Assembly (NCBI RefSeq): GCF_013177735.1
Contig: NZ_WOEZ01000146.1
Coordinates: 21,905-85,904, forward strand
Source of the DNA: Paraburkholderia elongata
Lineage (GTDB): Bacteria; Pseudomonadota; Gammaproteobacteria; Burkholderiales; Burkholderiaceae
Reading direction: 5' to 3'
DNA length: 64,000 nucleotides
Part shown: piece after piece, positions 16,092 to 25,150 of the stretch
How positions within the stretch are numbered: position 1 is the stretch's first letter
How the letters are laid out: each line of letters opens with the position of its first letter
Notes under the pieces: generated by a model
What the model was told of the DNA's origin: nothing
Database searches by the model: none
The model's input: the letters and a program-made list of their open reading frames with translations, nothing else
Position numbers and translations under genes: made by a program

Positions 16092-17189
16092 ATGACGTCC
16101 CCCAATACAACGACTCAAGGCGCGGCCGACCCGATCCAGTCCTATCTGAACCGTGGCCTGCGCAATTACTGGTACCCCGTTGCACCGAGCTGGCAAGTCG
16201 GCGACGCGCCGGTCGGCGTCACGCGCCTCGGCGATCAGATCGTGCTGTGGCGCGACAAGGAAGGCAAAGTCCGCGCGCTCGAAGACCGCTGCCCGCACCG
16301 TGGCGCGCGTCTGTCGCTCGGCTGGAACCTCGGCGGCAGCGTGGCGTGCTGGTATCACGGCATTGAAATCGACGGCGGTGGCACGGTCACGAAGGTCCCG
16401 GCCGTCTCGAACTGCCCGCTGGAAGGCCAGAAGTGCGTGAAGTCGTATCCGGTCGAAGAGCATGCCGGCGCGATCTTCCTGTGGTTCGGCGACGACGCCC
16501 ATAAAGAACCCACGCCGCTCGTGCTGCCGGAAGAACTGGTCGGCGAGGAGTACGCGAACTTCCTGTGCATGTCGAACTGGAAGTGCAATTACCAGTACGC
16601 AATCGACAACGTGATGGACCCGATGCACGGCGCGTATCTGCACGCGACCTCGCACTCGATGGCAGAAGGCGACAAGCAGGCCGACATGCGCGTGCGCAAG
16701 ACCGAAACTGGTCTGATGTTCGAAAAGGTCGGCCAGCGCGACGTGAACTTCGACTGGGTCGAGCTCGGTGAAACCGGCACGCTGTGGATGCGCCTCGCGA
16801 TTCCGTACAAGAAGAAGTTCGGTCCGGGCGGCAGCTTCGGGATCATCGGCTTTGCGGTGCCCATCGACGAAGACAACTGCCAGGTTTACTTCTGGCGTAC
16901 TCGCAAGGTGTCGGGCTGGCAGCGCGACGCATGGCGCTTCATGTATCGCAACCGTCTGGAAGGTCTGCATTGGGACGTGCTCGAGCAAGACCGCTACGTG
17001 CTGGAAAGCATGGCGCCGAATGCGCGCAATCACGAATTCCTCTATCAGCACGACGTCGGCATGACGCGGGTGCGCCGCATGCTGCGTCAACGCGCGCAAC
17101 AGCATTTTGCTGATCTGGAAGCGCATCACGCTCAAGCCGCTCAGGCCGCCAGCACTCAAACCGAAGCAGCAGGCCACAGCCATGCATAA
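16092..17189 (+). CDS. Rieske aromatic ring-hydroxylating oxygenase, alpha subunit
   Basis: A 365-residue terminal oxygenase. The Rieske domain (residues 25-135) has CPHRGARLS (Cys67, His69) and CWYHG (Cys86, His89). The mononuclear iron site follows the facial-triad pattern in DNVMDPMHGAYLH: Asp172 (bridge), Asp176, His179 and His184. No beta-subunit gene is present, so it is of the alpha-only type seen in demethylases and many monooxygenating family members. It should hydroxylate or demethylate the pathway's aromatic substrate. Its stop overlaps the start of the SDR gene. The C-terminal 25 residues are Ala/Gln-rich. Confidence 0.9.
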   Translation: MTSPNTTTQGAADPIQSYLNRGLRNYWYPVAPSWQVGDAPVGVTRLGDQIVLWRDKEGKVRALEDRCPHRGARLSLGWNLGGSVACWYHGIEIDGGGTVTKVPAVSNCPLEGQKCVKSYPVEEHAGAIFLWFGDDAHKEPTPLVLPEELVGEEYANFLCMSNWKCNYQYAIDNVMDPMHGAYLHATSHSMAEGDKQADMRVRKTETGLMFEKVGQRDVNFDWVELGETGTLWMRLAIPYKKKFGPGGSFGIIGFAVPIDEDNCQVYFWRTRKVSGWQRDAWRFMYRNRLEGLHWDVLEQDRYVLESMAPNARNHEFLYQHDVGMTRVRRMLRQRAQQHFADLEAHHAQAAQAASTQTEAAGHSHA

Positions 17190-17958
17190 CGAAGCGCCAC
17201 CGGCATTGTCAGCACTCAAAGACCGGCGTGTCCTCGTGACCGGCGGCGCGCGCGGTCTCGGCGCGGCGTTTGTTCGCTCGCTGGTGCAAGCCGGTGCGCA
17301 AGTCGTGTTCGGCGACGTGCTGCATGACGAAGGCCGTGCGCTCGCTGCGTCGCTGGTCGAGCAAGGCCGCGCGGCGACGTATCTGCCGCTCGATCTCGCT
17401 GATCCCGCCAGCATCAAGCAATTCGCCGATCAAGCAGCCGCACAACTCGGCGGCCTCGACGCGTTGATCAACAACGCTGCGATCACCAACTCGGGCGGCA
17501 AGTTTGCCGACGAGTTGTCGGTCGACACATGGGACGCCGTGATGAACGTCAACGTGCGCGGCACGTGGTTGATGAGTACCGCCGCGCTGCCGTATCTGCG
17601 CGACTCGGGTCGCGGCAGCATCGTCAACATCGCTTCGGACACGGCGATGTGGGGCGCGCCGAAGCTGCTCGCCTATGTCGCGAGCAAGGGCGCGGTGATC
17701 TCGATGACCCGCTCGCTGGCGCGCGAATTCGGCGCCCACGGCGTGACGGTCAACGCGATCGCGCCGGGCCTCACCGAAGTCGAAGCCACCGCTTACGTAC
17801 CCGCCGAGCGTCACCAGTATTACCTGCAAGGCCGCGCGCTCACGCGCGCACAAGTGCCCGACGACGTCTCCGGGCCGGTGCTGTTCCTGTTGTCCGATGC
17901 CGCGCGCTTCGTGACTGGCCAGTTGCTGCCGGTCAACGGCGGCTTCGTGATGAATTGA
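17182..17958 (+). CDS. Short-chain dehydrogenase/reductase
   Basis: A 258-residue classical SDR. It has a GGARGLG cofactor motif near residue 20, NNAAIT around residue 95, the catalytic Ser in NIASDTAMWG, YVASKGA (Tyr and Lys) and the PG turn (IAPGLTEVEATAY). The C-terminus has the conserved LSDAARFVTGQLLPVNGG. I use the ATG at 17182, which overlaps the oxygenase stop by 8 bases. The longer frame from 17107 only reads through the oxygenase tail. It probably oxidises a diol or alcohol made by the oxygenase, as cis-diol dehydrogenases of this fold do. Confidence 0.9.
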   Translation: MHNEAPPALSALKDRRVLVTGGARGLGAAFVRSLVQAGAQVVFGDVLHDEGRALAASLVEQGRAATYLPLDLADPASIKQFADQAAAQLGGLDALINNAAITNSGGKFADELSVDTWDAVMNVNVRGTWLMSTAALPYLRDSGRGSIVNIASDTAMWGAPKLLAYVASKGAVISMTRSLAREFGAHGVTVNAIAPGLTEVEATAYVPAERHQYYLQGRALTRAQVPDDVSGPVLFLLSDAARFVTGQLLPVNGGFVMN

Positions 17959-17984
17959 TCTTGTCGAATCGAAAGGAGAAAGAG

Positions 17985-18512
17985 ATGGCGGACGCCGAAA
18001 TCGAACGTAAATCGTGGGAACAACCTGCAGACGCGAGCTTTGCGCAATGGCTGGACGGCCGCGTCGCGCGCCTGGAAACGCGTCGTTACGACTGGGACGC
18101 GCTGAAGTTCCAGGCCGACTACGACCCGAAATACCGCCGCGCGCAAATGCGCTATGTCGGCACGGGCGGCACGGGCGTCGCGAAGGATATGAACACGGTG
18201 CCCGCTGGCAGCTTCACGTTTTCGACGATGGTGATCCCGGCTGGCAACATCGGCCCGAGCCATATTCATATGGATGTCGAAGAAATTTTCTTCGTGCTGC
18301 GCGGCAAGATGAAAGTGATCTGCGAGAAAGACGGCGAAACGTGGGAAGCCGTGCTCGGCGAACGCGATCTTATCTCGGTGCCGCCGGGCGTGTATCGCAC
18401 GGAAGTGAACATCGGCGAAGAAGACGCGTTGATGTGCGTGATGCTCGGCGCAGCCAAGCCGATCACGCCGACGTATCCACCGGATTCGCCGTTGGCCAAA
18501 CTCAAGCGCTAA
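17985..18512 (+). CDS. Cupin-domain protein
   Basis: A 175-residue single-domain cupin. Residues 75-150 carry the two cupin motifs: G-SHIHMDVEEIFFVLRGKMKV (metal ligands His, His, Glu) and ERDLISVPPGVYRTEVN. The conserved N-terminal region before it (WEQPADASFAQWLDGRVARLETRRYDWDALKFQ) is unusual. The start at ATG 17985 follows AAAGGAGAAAGAG. It could be an isomerase, a lyase or a small non-heme iron dioxygenase. The family alone does not decide. Its place in the operon makes an enzymatic step in ring breakdown likely. Confidence 0.8.
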   Translation: MADAEIERKSWEQPADASFAQWLDGRVARLETRRYDWDALKFQADYDPKYRRAQMRYVGTGGTGVAKDMNTVPAGSFTFSTMVIPAGNIGPSHIHMDVEEIFFVLRGKMKVICEKDGETWEAVLGERDLISVPPGVYRTEVNIGEEDALMCVMLGAAKPITPTYPPDSPLAKLKR

Positions 18513-18551
18513 GCCCTCAAGTTCGCTTTGAAAACACCCACGAAGGAAATC

Positions 18552-19442
18552 ATGTCCGCAGTCCCGTCCGCTACCGTCGATCAGAACGCTACGCTCGAAG
18601 CGCGCCTGGCACGCTTTCCCGCGCAGCAGATCTGGCTGGCATCGCAACGCGCGGTGAGCTATCGCGACGCGGATAGCGCCGCAAGCGAAGGACTGCCTTT
18701 GGTGCTGCTTCACGGTATCGGTTCGGGCGCGGCTTCGTGGGTGCAGCAGATTGAAGTGCTGGGTGAGACGCGCCGTGTGCTGGCGTGGGATGCGCCGGGA
18801 TATGGCGCATCGACACCCGTAGAAGCCGATTCGCCCGCTGCAAGCGATTACGCAACGGTATTGAAGGAGTGGCTCGACGCGCTAGACATTGAACGCTGCG
18901 TGCTGCTGGGTCATTCGCTTGGCGCGATCATGGCTGGCGCGTTTGCCGTGACGAATCCGCAGCGTGTGGCCGGTTTGCTCCTGTTGTCGCCGGCTGGCGG
19001 CTATGGCGCTTCGTCGGCGGAAGTGCGCGAAACGAAACGCGATCAGCGCCTCACCATGATTAACGAACTCGGCCCGCAAGGTCTCGCCGAGAAACGCAGC
19101 ACCAATATGTTGTCCGCGCACGCAAGCGACGAAGCGCGCGCATGGGTGCGCTGGAACATGTCGCGCGTGATTCCGCACGGCTATGCGCAAGCGACGCATC
19201 TGCTCGCGAACGCCGATCTCGCCAGCGATCTCCCGCGCTATCGAGGCCGCATCAACGTCGCGGTCGGCGCAGACGACTCCATTACACCCCCGGAAGCCTG
19301 CGAGCGACTTGCTCTCGCCGCCGGCACCAAACTGCAGGTCGTGCCACGCGCGGGGCATGCTGGTTATATCGAAGCACCCGCCGCGTACACCGCGATCATC
19401 GACACGTTCTGCCGCGCGAGCGACGGACAACGGAGCCAATGA
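18552..19442 (+). CDS. Alpha/beta hydrolase
   Basis: A 296-residue hydrolase with oxyanion region LLHGIGSGAASW (about residue 52), nucleophile elbow GHSLGA (Ser122), an acid in VAVGADDSITP and catalytic His in RAGHAGYIEAP. The layout resembles meta-cleavage product hydrolases (C-C bond hydrolases) and also lactonases. I start at ATG 18552 behind GAAGGAAA rather than the upstream TTG at 18528. Its stop is immediately followed by the ATG of the IclR gene. It would act after ring cleavage by the VOC dioxygenase or the cupin. Confidence 0.85.
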   Translation: MSAVPSATVDQNATLEARLARFPAQQIWLASQRAVSYRDADSAASEGLPLVLLHGIGSGAASWVQQIEVLGETRRVLAWDAPGYGASTPVEADSPAASDYATVLKEWLDALDIERCVLLGHSLGAIMAGAFAVTNPQRVAGLLLLSPAGGYGASSAEVRETKRDQRLTMINELGPQGLAEKRSTNMLSAHASDEARAWVRWNMSRVIPHGYAQATHLLANADLASDLPRYRGRINVAVGADDSITPPEACERLALAAGTKLQVVPRAGHAGYIEAPAAYTAIIDTFCRASDGQRSQ

Positions 19443-20330
19443 ATGACGCCCGACACGATTAACGCCGAGCGCGACGCGGACGACGACCGCAACGACACCA
19501 GCAGCGATATCGCCTATCGCGTGCCGGGTCTGGAGCGCGGTCTGAAGATTCTGACTGAGTTCTCGCCACGCGAGCCGGTTCTCGGCGCACCGGAACTATC
19601 GAAGCGCCTGAAGATTCCCCGCACGACGGTGTTCCGTCTGCTGCAAACGCTCGAATCGCTCGGCTTTCTTGAGCGCGCCGATAAGGACCGCAACTATCGC
19701 CTCGGCGTCGCGGTGCTGCGGCTCGGTTTCGAATATTTGAGTTCGCTCGAATTGACCGACCTCGGCTTGCCGATCATCGAAGCGCTGCGCGACGACACCG
19801 GCCTCACGAGCCACATCGTGATTCGCGACGGACGTGATGTCGTGTTTGTCGCCAAAGCGCAAAGCCATGCGCCGATTTTCAGCTCGGTGAAGGTGAATGT
19901 CGGCACGCGTCTGCCGGCTCACGCAACGACGCACGGCCAGGTGCTGATGGGCGACATGACGCTCGACGACTTGAAGAAGCTCTATCCCGAGCCGGAACTC
20001 GAGCGCTTCACGAAACAAACGCCCGCCACGATCGACGACTTGTACGAACGCATTCGCGACGACGCACGGCGCGGCTTCGCGATCAGCGAGTCGTCGTTCG
20101 AGCGCGGCATTTCGGTGGTCAGCGCGCCGGTGCGCAGCGACACGGGCCGCATCGTCGCGGTTATCACGACGACGATTCCGCGCCACGAGATCGACGCCTC
20201 GCTGCTCGACAGCGGCCTGATCGACAAGGTCCGCCGCGCGGCTGACGAACTATCGCAGCGGCTCAACTATCGGCCGAAGGGTAGCCCGAACGCGGGCACG
20301 AAATACATGAAGGCACTGGGGCTCAAATGA
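19443..20330 (+). CDS. IclR-family regulator (second copy, inside the operon)
   Basis: A 295-residue IclR regulator. The winged helix-turn-helix spans residues 20-85 (GAPELSKRLKIPRTTVFRLLQTLESLGFLER), and the effector domain follows with GTRLPAHATTHGQVLMGDM and SSFERGISVVSAPVR. It closely matches the regulator at 12924 but lacks that protein's long N-terminal extension. It sits in the middle of the operon, abutting the hydrolase stop and overlapping the next SDR start by four bases, so its level follows operon transcription (autoregulation). It is likely to sense a pathway compound and bind the palindromes before 15415. Confidence 0.92.
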   Translation: MTPDTINAERDADDDRNDTSSDIAYRVPGLERGLKILTEFSPREPVLGAPELSKRLKIPRTTVFRLLQTLESLGFLERADKDRNYRLGVAVLRLGFEYLSSLELTDLGLPIIEALRDDTGLTSHIVIRDGRDVVFVAKAQSHAPIFSSVKVNVGTRLPAHATTHGQVLMGDMTLDDLKKLYPEPELERFTKQTPATIDDLYERIRDDARRGFAISESSFERGISVVSAPVRSDTGRIVAVITTTIPRHEIDASLLDSGLIDKVRRAADELSQRLNYRPKGSPNAGTKYMKALGLK

Positions 20331-21136
20331 TTCAAATCGACTTGACCGGACAGGTAGCGGTGGTGACGGGCGGCTCGTCCGGCATCGGCCTTGCGACTGC
20401 CGAACTGTTTCTGCGAGCAGGCGCCTCGGTCGCGATCTGCGGACGCGACAGCGAACGTCTCGCGCAAGCGGAAGCCTCGCTGAAGGCGCAGTTTCCTGAC
20501 GCGAAATTGCTCGCGCAAACCTGTGACGTGCTCGATGCCGACGAAGTGAACGCATTCGCGCAAGCAGTGCAAACACGCTTCGGCCGCACCGACATGCTGG
20601 TGAACAACGCTGGCCAGGGTCGCGTGTCGACGTTCGTCGACACCACCGACGACGCCTGGCGCGAAGAACTCGACCTGAAGTACTTCAGCGTGATCCGCCC
20701 GACCCGTGCATTCCTGCCGATGCTGCGCGACGCGTCCGGGTCGGACAACACCGCTGCAGTGGTTTGCGTGAACTCGCTGCTCGCGCTGCAACCGGAGCCG
20801 CACATGGTGGCGACTTCGTCGGCACGTGCCGGCGTGCTGAGCCTCATCAAATCGCTCGCGGTCGAACTCGCGCCGCAACGCATTCGCGTGAATTCGATTT
20901 TGATCGGCATCGTCGAATCGGGTCAATGGCGCCGCCGTTTCGCGAAAGAAGCGCAGCCGGGCCAGAACTGGGAAGACTGGACCGCCGAACTGGCGCGCAA
21001 GAAAAACATTCCGCTAGGCCGCTTCGGTCGCCCCGAAGAAGCCGCACAAGCGCTCTTTTATCTGGCTACGACGCTGTCGTCCTATACGACTGGCAGTCAC
21101 ATCGATGTTTCTGGAGGCGTTGCACGACATGTCTAA
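20327..21136 (+). CDS. Short-chain dehydrogenase/reductase
   Basis: A 269-residue SDR. It has GGSSGIG at about residue 15, NNAGQG near residue 93, and the conserved VCVNSLLALQPEPHMVATSSARAG region where the family's catalytic Tyr should be. Here the YxxxK motif reads MVATSSARAG, so both Tyr and Lys appear to be replaced. This is a marked departure for a catalytic SDR. The C-terminus has ALFYLATTLSSYTTGSHIDVSGG, as usual. The enzyme may use an altered mechanism or be non-redox. It overlaps the IclR stop by 4 bases and the ThDP gene start by 8 bases. Confidence 0.85.
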   Translation: MIQIDLTGQVAVVTGGSSGIGLATAELFLRAGASVAICGRDSERLAQAEASLKAQFPDAKLLAQTCDVLDADEVNAFAQAVQTRFGRTDMLVNNAGQGRVSTFVDTTDDAWREELDLKYFSVIRPTRAFLPMLRDASGSDNTAAVVCVNSLLALQPEPHMVATSSARAGVLSLIKSLAVELAPQRIRVNSILIGIVESGQWRRRFAKEAQPGQNWEDWTAELARKKNIPLGRFGRPEEAAQALFYLATTLSSYTTGSHIDVSGGVARHV

Positions 21137-22787
21137 CAAAACCACCGTTGGCGAACTGATCGCCGCTTTTCTCGAGCAATGCGGCGTTCAAACCGCATTC
21201 GGCGTGATCTCGATCCACAACATGCCGATCCTCGACGCGATCCACAACCGCGGCAAGATTCGCTACGTCGGCGCACGTGGCGAAGCGGGCGCGGTGAACA
21301 TGGCCGATGGTCTGGCGCGTGTCTCCGGCGGCCTTGGCGTGGCATTCACCAGCACGGGCACGGCAGCGGGTAATGCAGCCGGCGCAATGGTCGAAGCACT
21401 GACGGCCGGTACCGCACTGCTGCACGTCACCGGCCAGATCGAAACGGAATACCTCGATCAGGATCTCGCGTATATCCACGAAGCGCCGGATCAATTGTCG
21501 ATGCTGTCGTCGATCTCGAAGGCCGCGTTCCGTGTGCGCTCGGTCGAGACCGCACTGCCGACGATCCGCGAAGCCGTGCGTGTCGCGCAAACCGCACCGA
21601 GCGGCCCGGTCAGCGTCGAAATTCCGATCGACATTCAAGCGGCAGAAGTGGAATGGCCCGCCGATCTGGCTGCGCCGCACGTCACGACGCTCACGCATTG
21701 CAGCAAGCGCGTCGCGCAACTCGCGGATCAACTGGCGAATGCGAAACGCCCGCTGTTGTGGCTCGGCGGCGGCACGCGTCACGCACGTGCCGCGGTTGAA
21801 CGTCTCGTGGCGTTGGGCTTCGGTGTGGTGACCAGCGTGCAAGGCCGTGGGGTGCTGCCGGAAGATCATCCGGCGACGCTCGGCGCGTTCAACGTGCATT
21901 CGGCAGTTGAGAGCTTCTACAAGACTTGCGATGCGCTGGTGGTGGTCGGTTCGCGTCTGCGTGGCAATGAAACGCTGAAATACAAGCTGGCGCTGCCGCA
22001 ACCGCTGTATCGCATCGATGCGGACGCACTGGCCGACAACCGCGGCTACCGCAACGAGATGTTCATTCACGGCGATGCATCGTCGGTGCTCGAAGAACTT
22101 GCCACGCTGCTCGAAGGCCGCCTGAAGGTCGATCCGACGTTCGTACAAGACCTGGCCGCCGCACGCGAAAGCGCGGTCGCCGATGTGGGCAAGGGTCTCG
22201 GCCCGTACAAGCGTCTCGTCGACGCGTTGCAACAGGCCGTTGGCCGCGATTACAACTGGGTGCGCGACGTCACGATCTCGAACAGCACGTGGGGTAACCG
22301 CATGCTGAAGATTTTTTCTCCGCGCGCAGGCGTTCATGCTCTCGGCGGCGGCATCGGCCAGGGCATGCAGATGGGTATCGGCGCAGCACTCGCCGGCAAT
22401 GCAGCAAAGACCGTGTGCCTGGTCGGCGACGGTGGCCTGATGGTCAACGTCGGCGAACTCGCGACGGCTGTGCAGGAAAACGCCAACGTGATGATCGTGC
22501 TGATGAACGACCAGTGCTACGGCGTGATCCGCAACATTCAGGACGCGCAATACGGCGGCCGCCGCTGCTACGTCGATCTGCACCAGCCGGATTTCGCGCA
22601 GTTCTGCGAAAGCCTGAAGCTTACGCACTACCGTATCAAGTCGCTCGATCAGGCGGAAGAGATCATTCGCGAAGGCATGGCGAAGACGGGCCCGGTGCTG
22701 GTCGAAGTGGACATGCTGTCGGTTGGCTCGTTCGCCACCGCGTTCGCGGGCCCGCCGGTCAAGGAAAAGGAGCCGGAACATGCGTGA
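21129..22787 (+). CDS. Thiamine-diphosphate-dependent enzyme (acetolactate synthase/decarboxylase superfamily)
   Basis: A 552-residue three-domain ThDP enzyme. The N-terminal pyrimidine domain holds the activating Glu52 in GARGEAGAVNMADG. The central domain covers about residues 190-330. The C-terminal pyrophosphate domain has the GDGGLMVNVGEL ... MND motif (Mg2+ and ThDP binding, from about residue 433). No FAD-specific signature is clear. It could decarboxylate a 2-keto acid to an aldehyde, or split a C-C bond in a diketone. The aldehyde dehydrogenase two genes on would fit either. The ATG at 21129 follows GGAGG and overlaps the SDR stop. Confidence 0.88.
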   Translation: MSNKTTVGELIAAFLEQCGVQTAFGVISIHNMPILDAIHNRGKIRYVGARGEAGAVNMADGLARVSGGLGVAFTSTGTAAGNAAGAMVEALTAGTALLHVTGQIETEYLDQDLAYIHEAPDQLSMLSSISKAAFRVRSVETALPTIREAVRVAQTAPSGPVSVEIPIDIQAAEVEWPADLAAPHVTTLTHCSKRVAQLADQLANAKRPLLWLGGGTRHARAAVERLVALGFGVVTSVQGRGVLPEDHPATLGAFNVHSAVESFYKTCDALVVVGSRLRGNETLKYKLALPQPLYRIDADALADNRGYRNEMFIHGDASSVLEELATLLEGRLKVDPTFVQDLAAARESAVADVGKGLGPYKRLVDALQQAVGRDYNWVRDVTISNSTWGNRMLKIFSPRAGVHALGGGIGQGMQMGIGAALAGNAAKTVCLVGDGGLMVNVGELATAVQENANVMIVLMNDQCYGVIRNIQDAQYGGRRCYVDLHQPDFAQFCESLKLTHYRIKSLDQAEEIIREGMAKTGPVLVEVDMLSVGSFATAFAGPPVKEKEPEHA

Positions 22788-23610
22788 GACCGGCTACGCG
22801 GGGCATCACGCACCCGTCGACGTCGCGATGATCGGCTTCGGCGCGATCGGCCAGGCGGTGTATCGCTCGGTCGAGTCGGATCCGACGGTGCGCGTGTCGC
22901 ACGTGATCGTGCCGGAACGCCATATGGCGTCGGTGCGTGAAGTGGTGGGTTCGTCGGTCGATGTGGTGGCCTCCGTGTCCGCGTTGAGCAGCCGGCCGCA
23001 TTTTGCACTGGAATGCGCCGGGCACAGCGCACTGGTCGATCACGTGGTGCCGTTGCTGAAAGCCGGTACGGATTGCGCGGTCGCGTCGATCGGCGCGCTG
23101 TCCGACATGATGCTGCTGGACGCGCTCTCCGCTGCGGCCGATGAAGGTGACGCAACGTTGACGCTGTTGTCGGGCGCAATCGGCGGCGTGGATGCGTTGT
23201 CCGCCGCCAAGCTCGGCGGCCTGGACGAAGTGCTGTACACGGGCCGCAAGCCGCCCATGGGCTGGCTCGGTACGCCCGCGGAACAGGTCTGCAATCTGTA
23301 TACGTTGAGCGAAGAGACGGTGATTTTCGAAGGCAGCGCACGCGAAGCGGCACGCCTGTATCCGAAGAACGCCAACGTCGCCGCGACGATCGCGCTGGCC
23401 GGCCTGGGTCTGGACCACACCACGGTACGTCTGATCGCCGACCCGAAGGTGTCGCGCAATGTGCACCGCATCGTGGCGCGCGGCGCATTCGGCGAGATGT
23501 CGCTGGAAATGTGCGGCAAGCCGCTGCCGGACAACCCCAAGACGTCCGCACTGACCGCGTACAGCGCGATCCGTGCGCTACGCAATCGCGCCGCCCGTTG
23601 CGTGATTTAA
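22780..23610 (+). CDS. Aspartate dehydrogenase-like protein (NadX family)
   Basis: A 276-residue NAD(P)-dependent dehydrogenase with GFGAIGQAV (residues 19-27) and the family's C-terminal signature (HRIVARGAFGEMSLEM ... PLPDNPKTSALTAYSAIRAL). Known relatives oxidatively deaminate L-aspartate to iminosuccinate or oxaloacetate and ammonia. In an aromatic-type operon this is unusual. It may release ammonia from an amino-acid-like intermediate or reduce an imine. It starts inside the ThDP gene's stop (ATGCGTGA overlap), so the two are tightly coupled. Confidence 0.85.
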   Translation: MRETGYAGHHAPVDVAMIGFGAIGQAVYRSVESDPTVRVSHVIVPERHMASVREVVGSSVDVVASVSALSSRPHFALECAGHSALVDHVVPLLKAGTDCAVASIGALSDMMLLDALSAAADEGDATLTLLSGAIGGVDALSAAKLGGLDEVLYTGRKPPMGWLGTPAEQVCNLYTLSEETVIFEGSAREAARLYPKNANVAATIALAGLGLDHTTVRLIADPKVSRNVHRIVARGAFGEMSLEMCGKPLPDNPKTSALTAYSAIRALRNRAARCVI

Positions 23611-23633
23611 GACCTAAGCTGAAGCAAACCGGA

Positions 23634-25133
23634 ATGACCGACATGACTCACTTCGATACCAGCCTCGTACCTACCGGCGATATTTTCATCGGCGGCGAAT
23701 GGCGGCAAGGGCGTGGCAACCCGTATAAAAGCCTGTATCCGGCGGATCAGTCGGTCAACATGGAAATCTCGACTGCGAATGCCGACGATGCCCGTGAAGC
23801 CGTGGAAGCCGCGGATATCGCATGGCGCAAGGCGGATTGGTCGGGTCTGAAGCCGCATCAACGCGCGTTGATTCTGTACCGCATCGCCGATCTGATCATG
23901 GCGCGTCACGAAGCGCTCGCGCAATTGCAGCGTCGCGACAACGGCAAGCCGATTAACGAAACGCGCGTGCTGGTGGCGAGCGCCGCCAATACGTTCCGTT
24001 ATTTCGCGGCGTGCCTCGAAACGCTCGACGAAGAAGTCACGCCGTCGCGCGGCGACTATCTGACGATGAGCATTTACGAACCGATCGGCGTGATCGCGGC
24101 GATTACGCCGTGGAATTCGCCGATTGCTTCGGACGCGCAGAAACTGGCCCCGGCACTGGCCGGCGGCAACGCTGTAGTACTGAAGCCGGCTGAAGTCACG
24201 CCGCTGGTCTCTTTGGCGCTGGCTCGTATCTGCGAAGAAGCCGGCGTGCCGAAGGGCGTCGTGAGTGTGGTGCCGGGTAAAGGCTCGGTGATCGGCGACG
24301 TGCTGGTGCGCCATCCGTTGGTCAAGAAAGTGTCGTTCACGGGCGGCACCGAAGTGGGCCGCGGTATCGCGCGCATCGCAGCCGACAAGCTGATGCCGGT
24401 CTCGCTCGAACTGGGCGGCAAATCGCCGACCATCGTATTCGACGATGCCGATCTCGACCACGCAGTGAACGGCGTGCTGTACGGCATCTTCAGTTCGTCA
24501 GGCGAAGCGTGCATCGCGGGCTCGCGCCTGTTCGTGCAGCGCTCGATCTACGACGCGTTCATGAAGCGTCTTACTGAAGGCGCACGCAAGCTGCGCGTCG
24601 GCGATCCGTCGCGTGCGGAAACGCAGATGGGTCCGCTGATTACTGCGGCGCATCGCGAAACCGTCGAACGTTACGTCGCATTGGGTTTGGAAGAAGGCGG
24701 CCGCCTGTTGTGCGGCGGCGAGCGTCCGGTTGGCGATGGTCGTGAACAGGGCACTTACTTTCAGCCGACGATACTCGAAGGTCTCACGAACGACGCGCGC
24801 ATTTGCCAGGAAGAAATCTTCGGCCCGGTGCTGGTCGCGATGCCGTTCGACGACGAAGCCTCGCTGCTGAAAGAAGCCAACAACAGTTTGTTCGGCCTCG
24901 CCGCCGGCATCTGGACGCGCGATTACAAACGCGCCTACCGGATTGCCCGCGCGCTTGAAACTGGCACCGTGTGGATCAACACCTACAAGCTGTTCTCGAT
25001 TTCGACGCCGTTCAGCGGCTGGAAAGAGAGCGGCATGGGACGTGAGAAAGGCCGTCTCGGCATCCGCGAATACATGCAGCAGAAGAGCCTCTACTGGGGC
25101 TTGAACGACGCGCCGCTGGCGTGGGCGAACTAA
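23634..25133 (+). CDS. Aldehyde dehydrogenase
   Basis: A 499-residue NAD(P)-dependent aldehyde dehydrogenase. The cofactor region is TPWNSPIASDAQKLAPALAGGNAVVLKPAE, the general-base Glu is in LELGGKSP, and the nucleophile Cys is in SSGEACIAGSR (about residue 293). C-terminal KLFSISTPFSGWKESGMGREKG is typical of betaine-aldehyde/hydroxymuconic-semialdehyde types. Two ATG codons (23634 and 23643) are possible and the ribosome site is weak. It probably oxidises a semialdehyde from ring cleavage or the aldehyde made by the ThDP enzyme. Confidence 0.92.
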   Translation: MTDMTHFDTSLVPTGDIFIGGEWRQGRGNPYKSLYPADQSVNMEISTANADDAREAVEAADIAWRKADWSGLKPHQRALILYRIADLIMARHEALAQLQRRDNGKPINETRVLVASAANTFRYFAACLETLDEEVTPSRGDYLTMSIYEPIGVIAAITPWNSPIASDAQKLAPALAGGNAVVLKPAEVTPLVSLALARICEEAGVPKGVVSVVPGKGSVIGDVLVRHPLVKKVSFTGGTEVGRGIARIAADKLMPVSLELGGKSPTIVFDDADLDHAVNGVLYGIFSSSGEACIAGSRLFVQRSIYDAFMKRLTEGARKLRVGDPSRAETQMGPLITAAHRETVERYVALGLEEGGRLLCGGERPVGDGREQGTYFQPTILEGLTNDARICQEEIFGPVLVAMPFDDEASLLKEANNSLFGLAAGIWTRDYKRAYRIARALETGTVWINTYKLFSISTPFSGWKESGMGREKGRLGIREYMQQKSLYWGLNDAPLAWAN

Positions 25134-25150
25134 TACGCAAGAGGCACGTT

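Noticed and set aside
21066..22781. 571-codon minus-strand frame opposite the ThDP gene
   Set aside because: Antisense shadow; the plus strand shows the ThDP motif and catalytic Glu.
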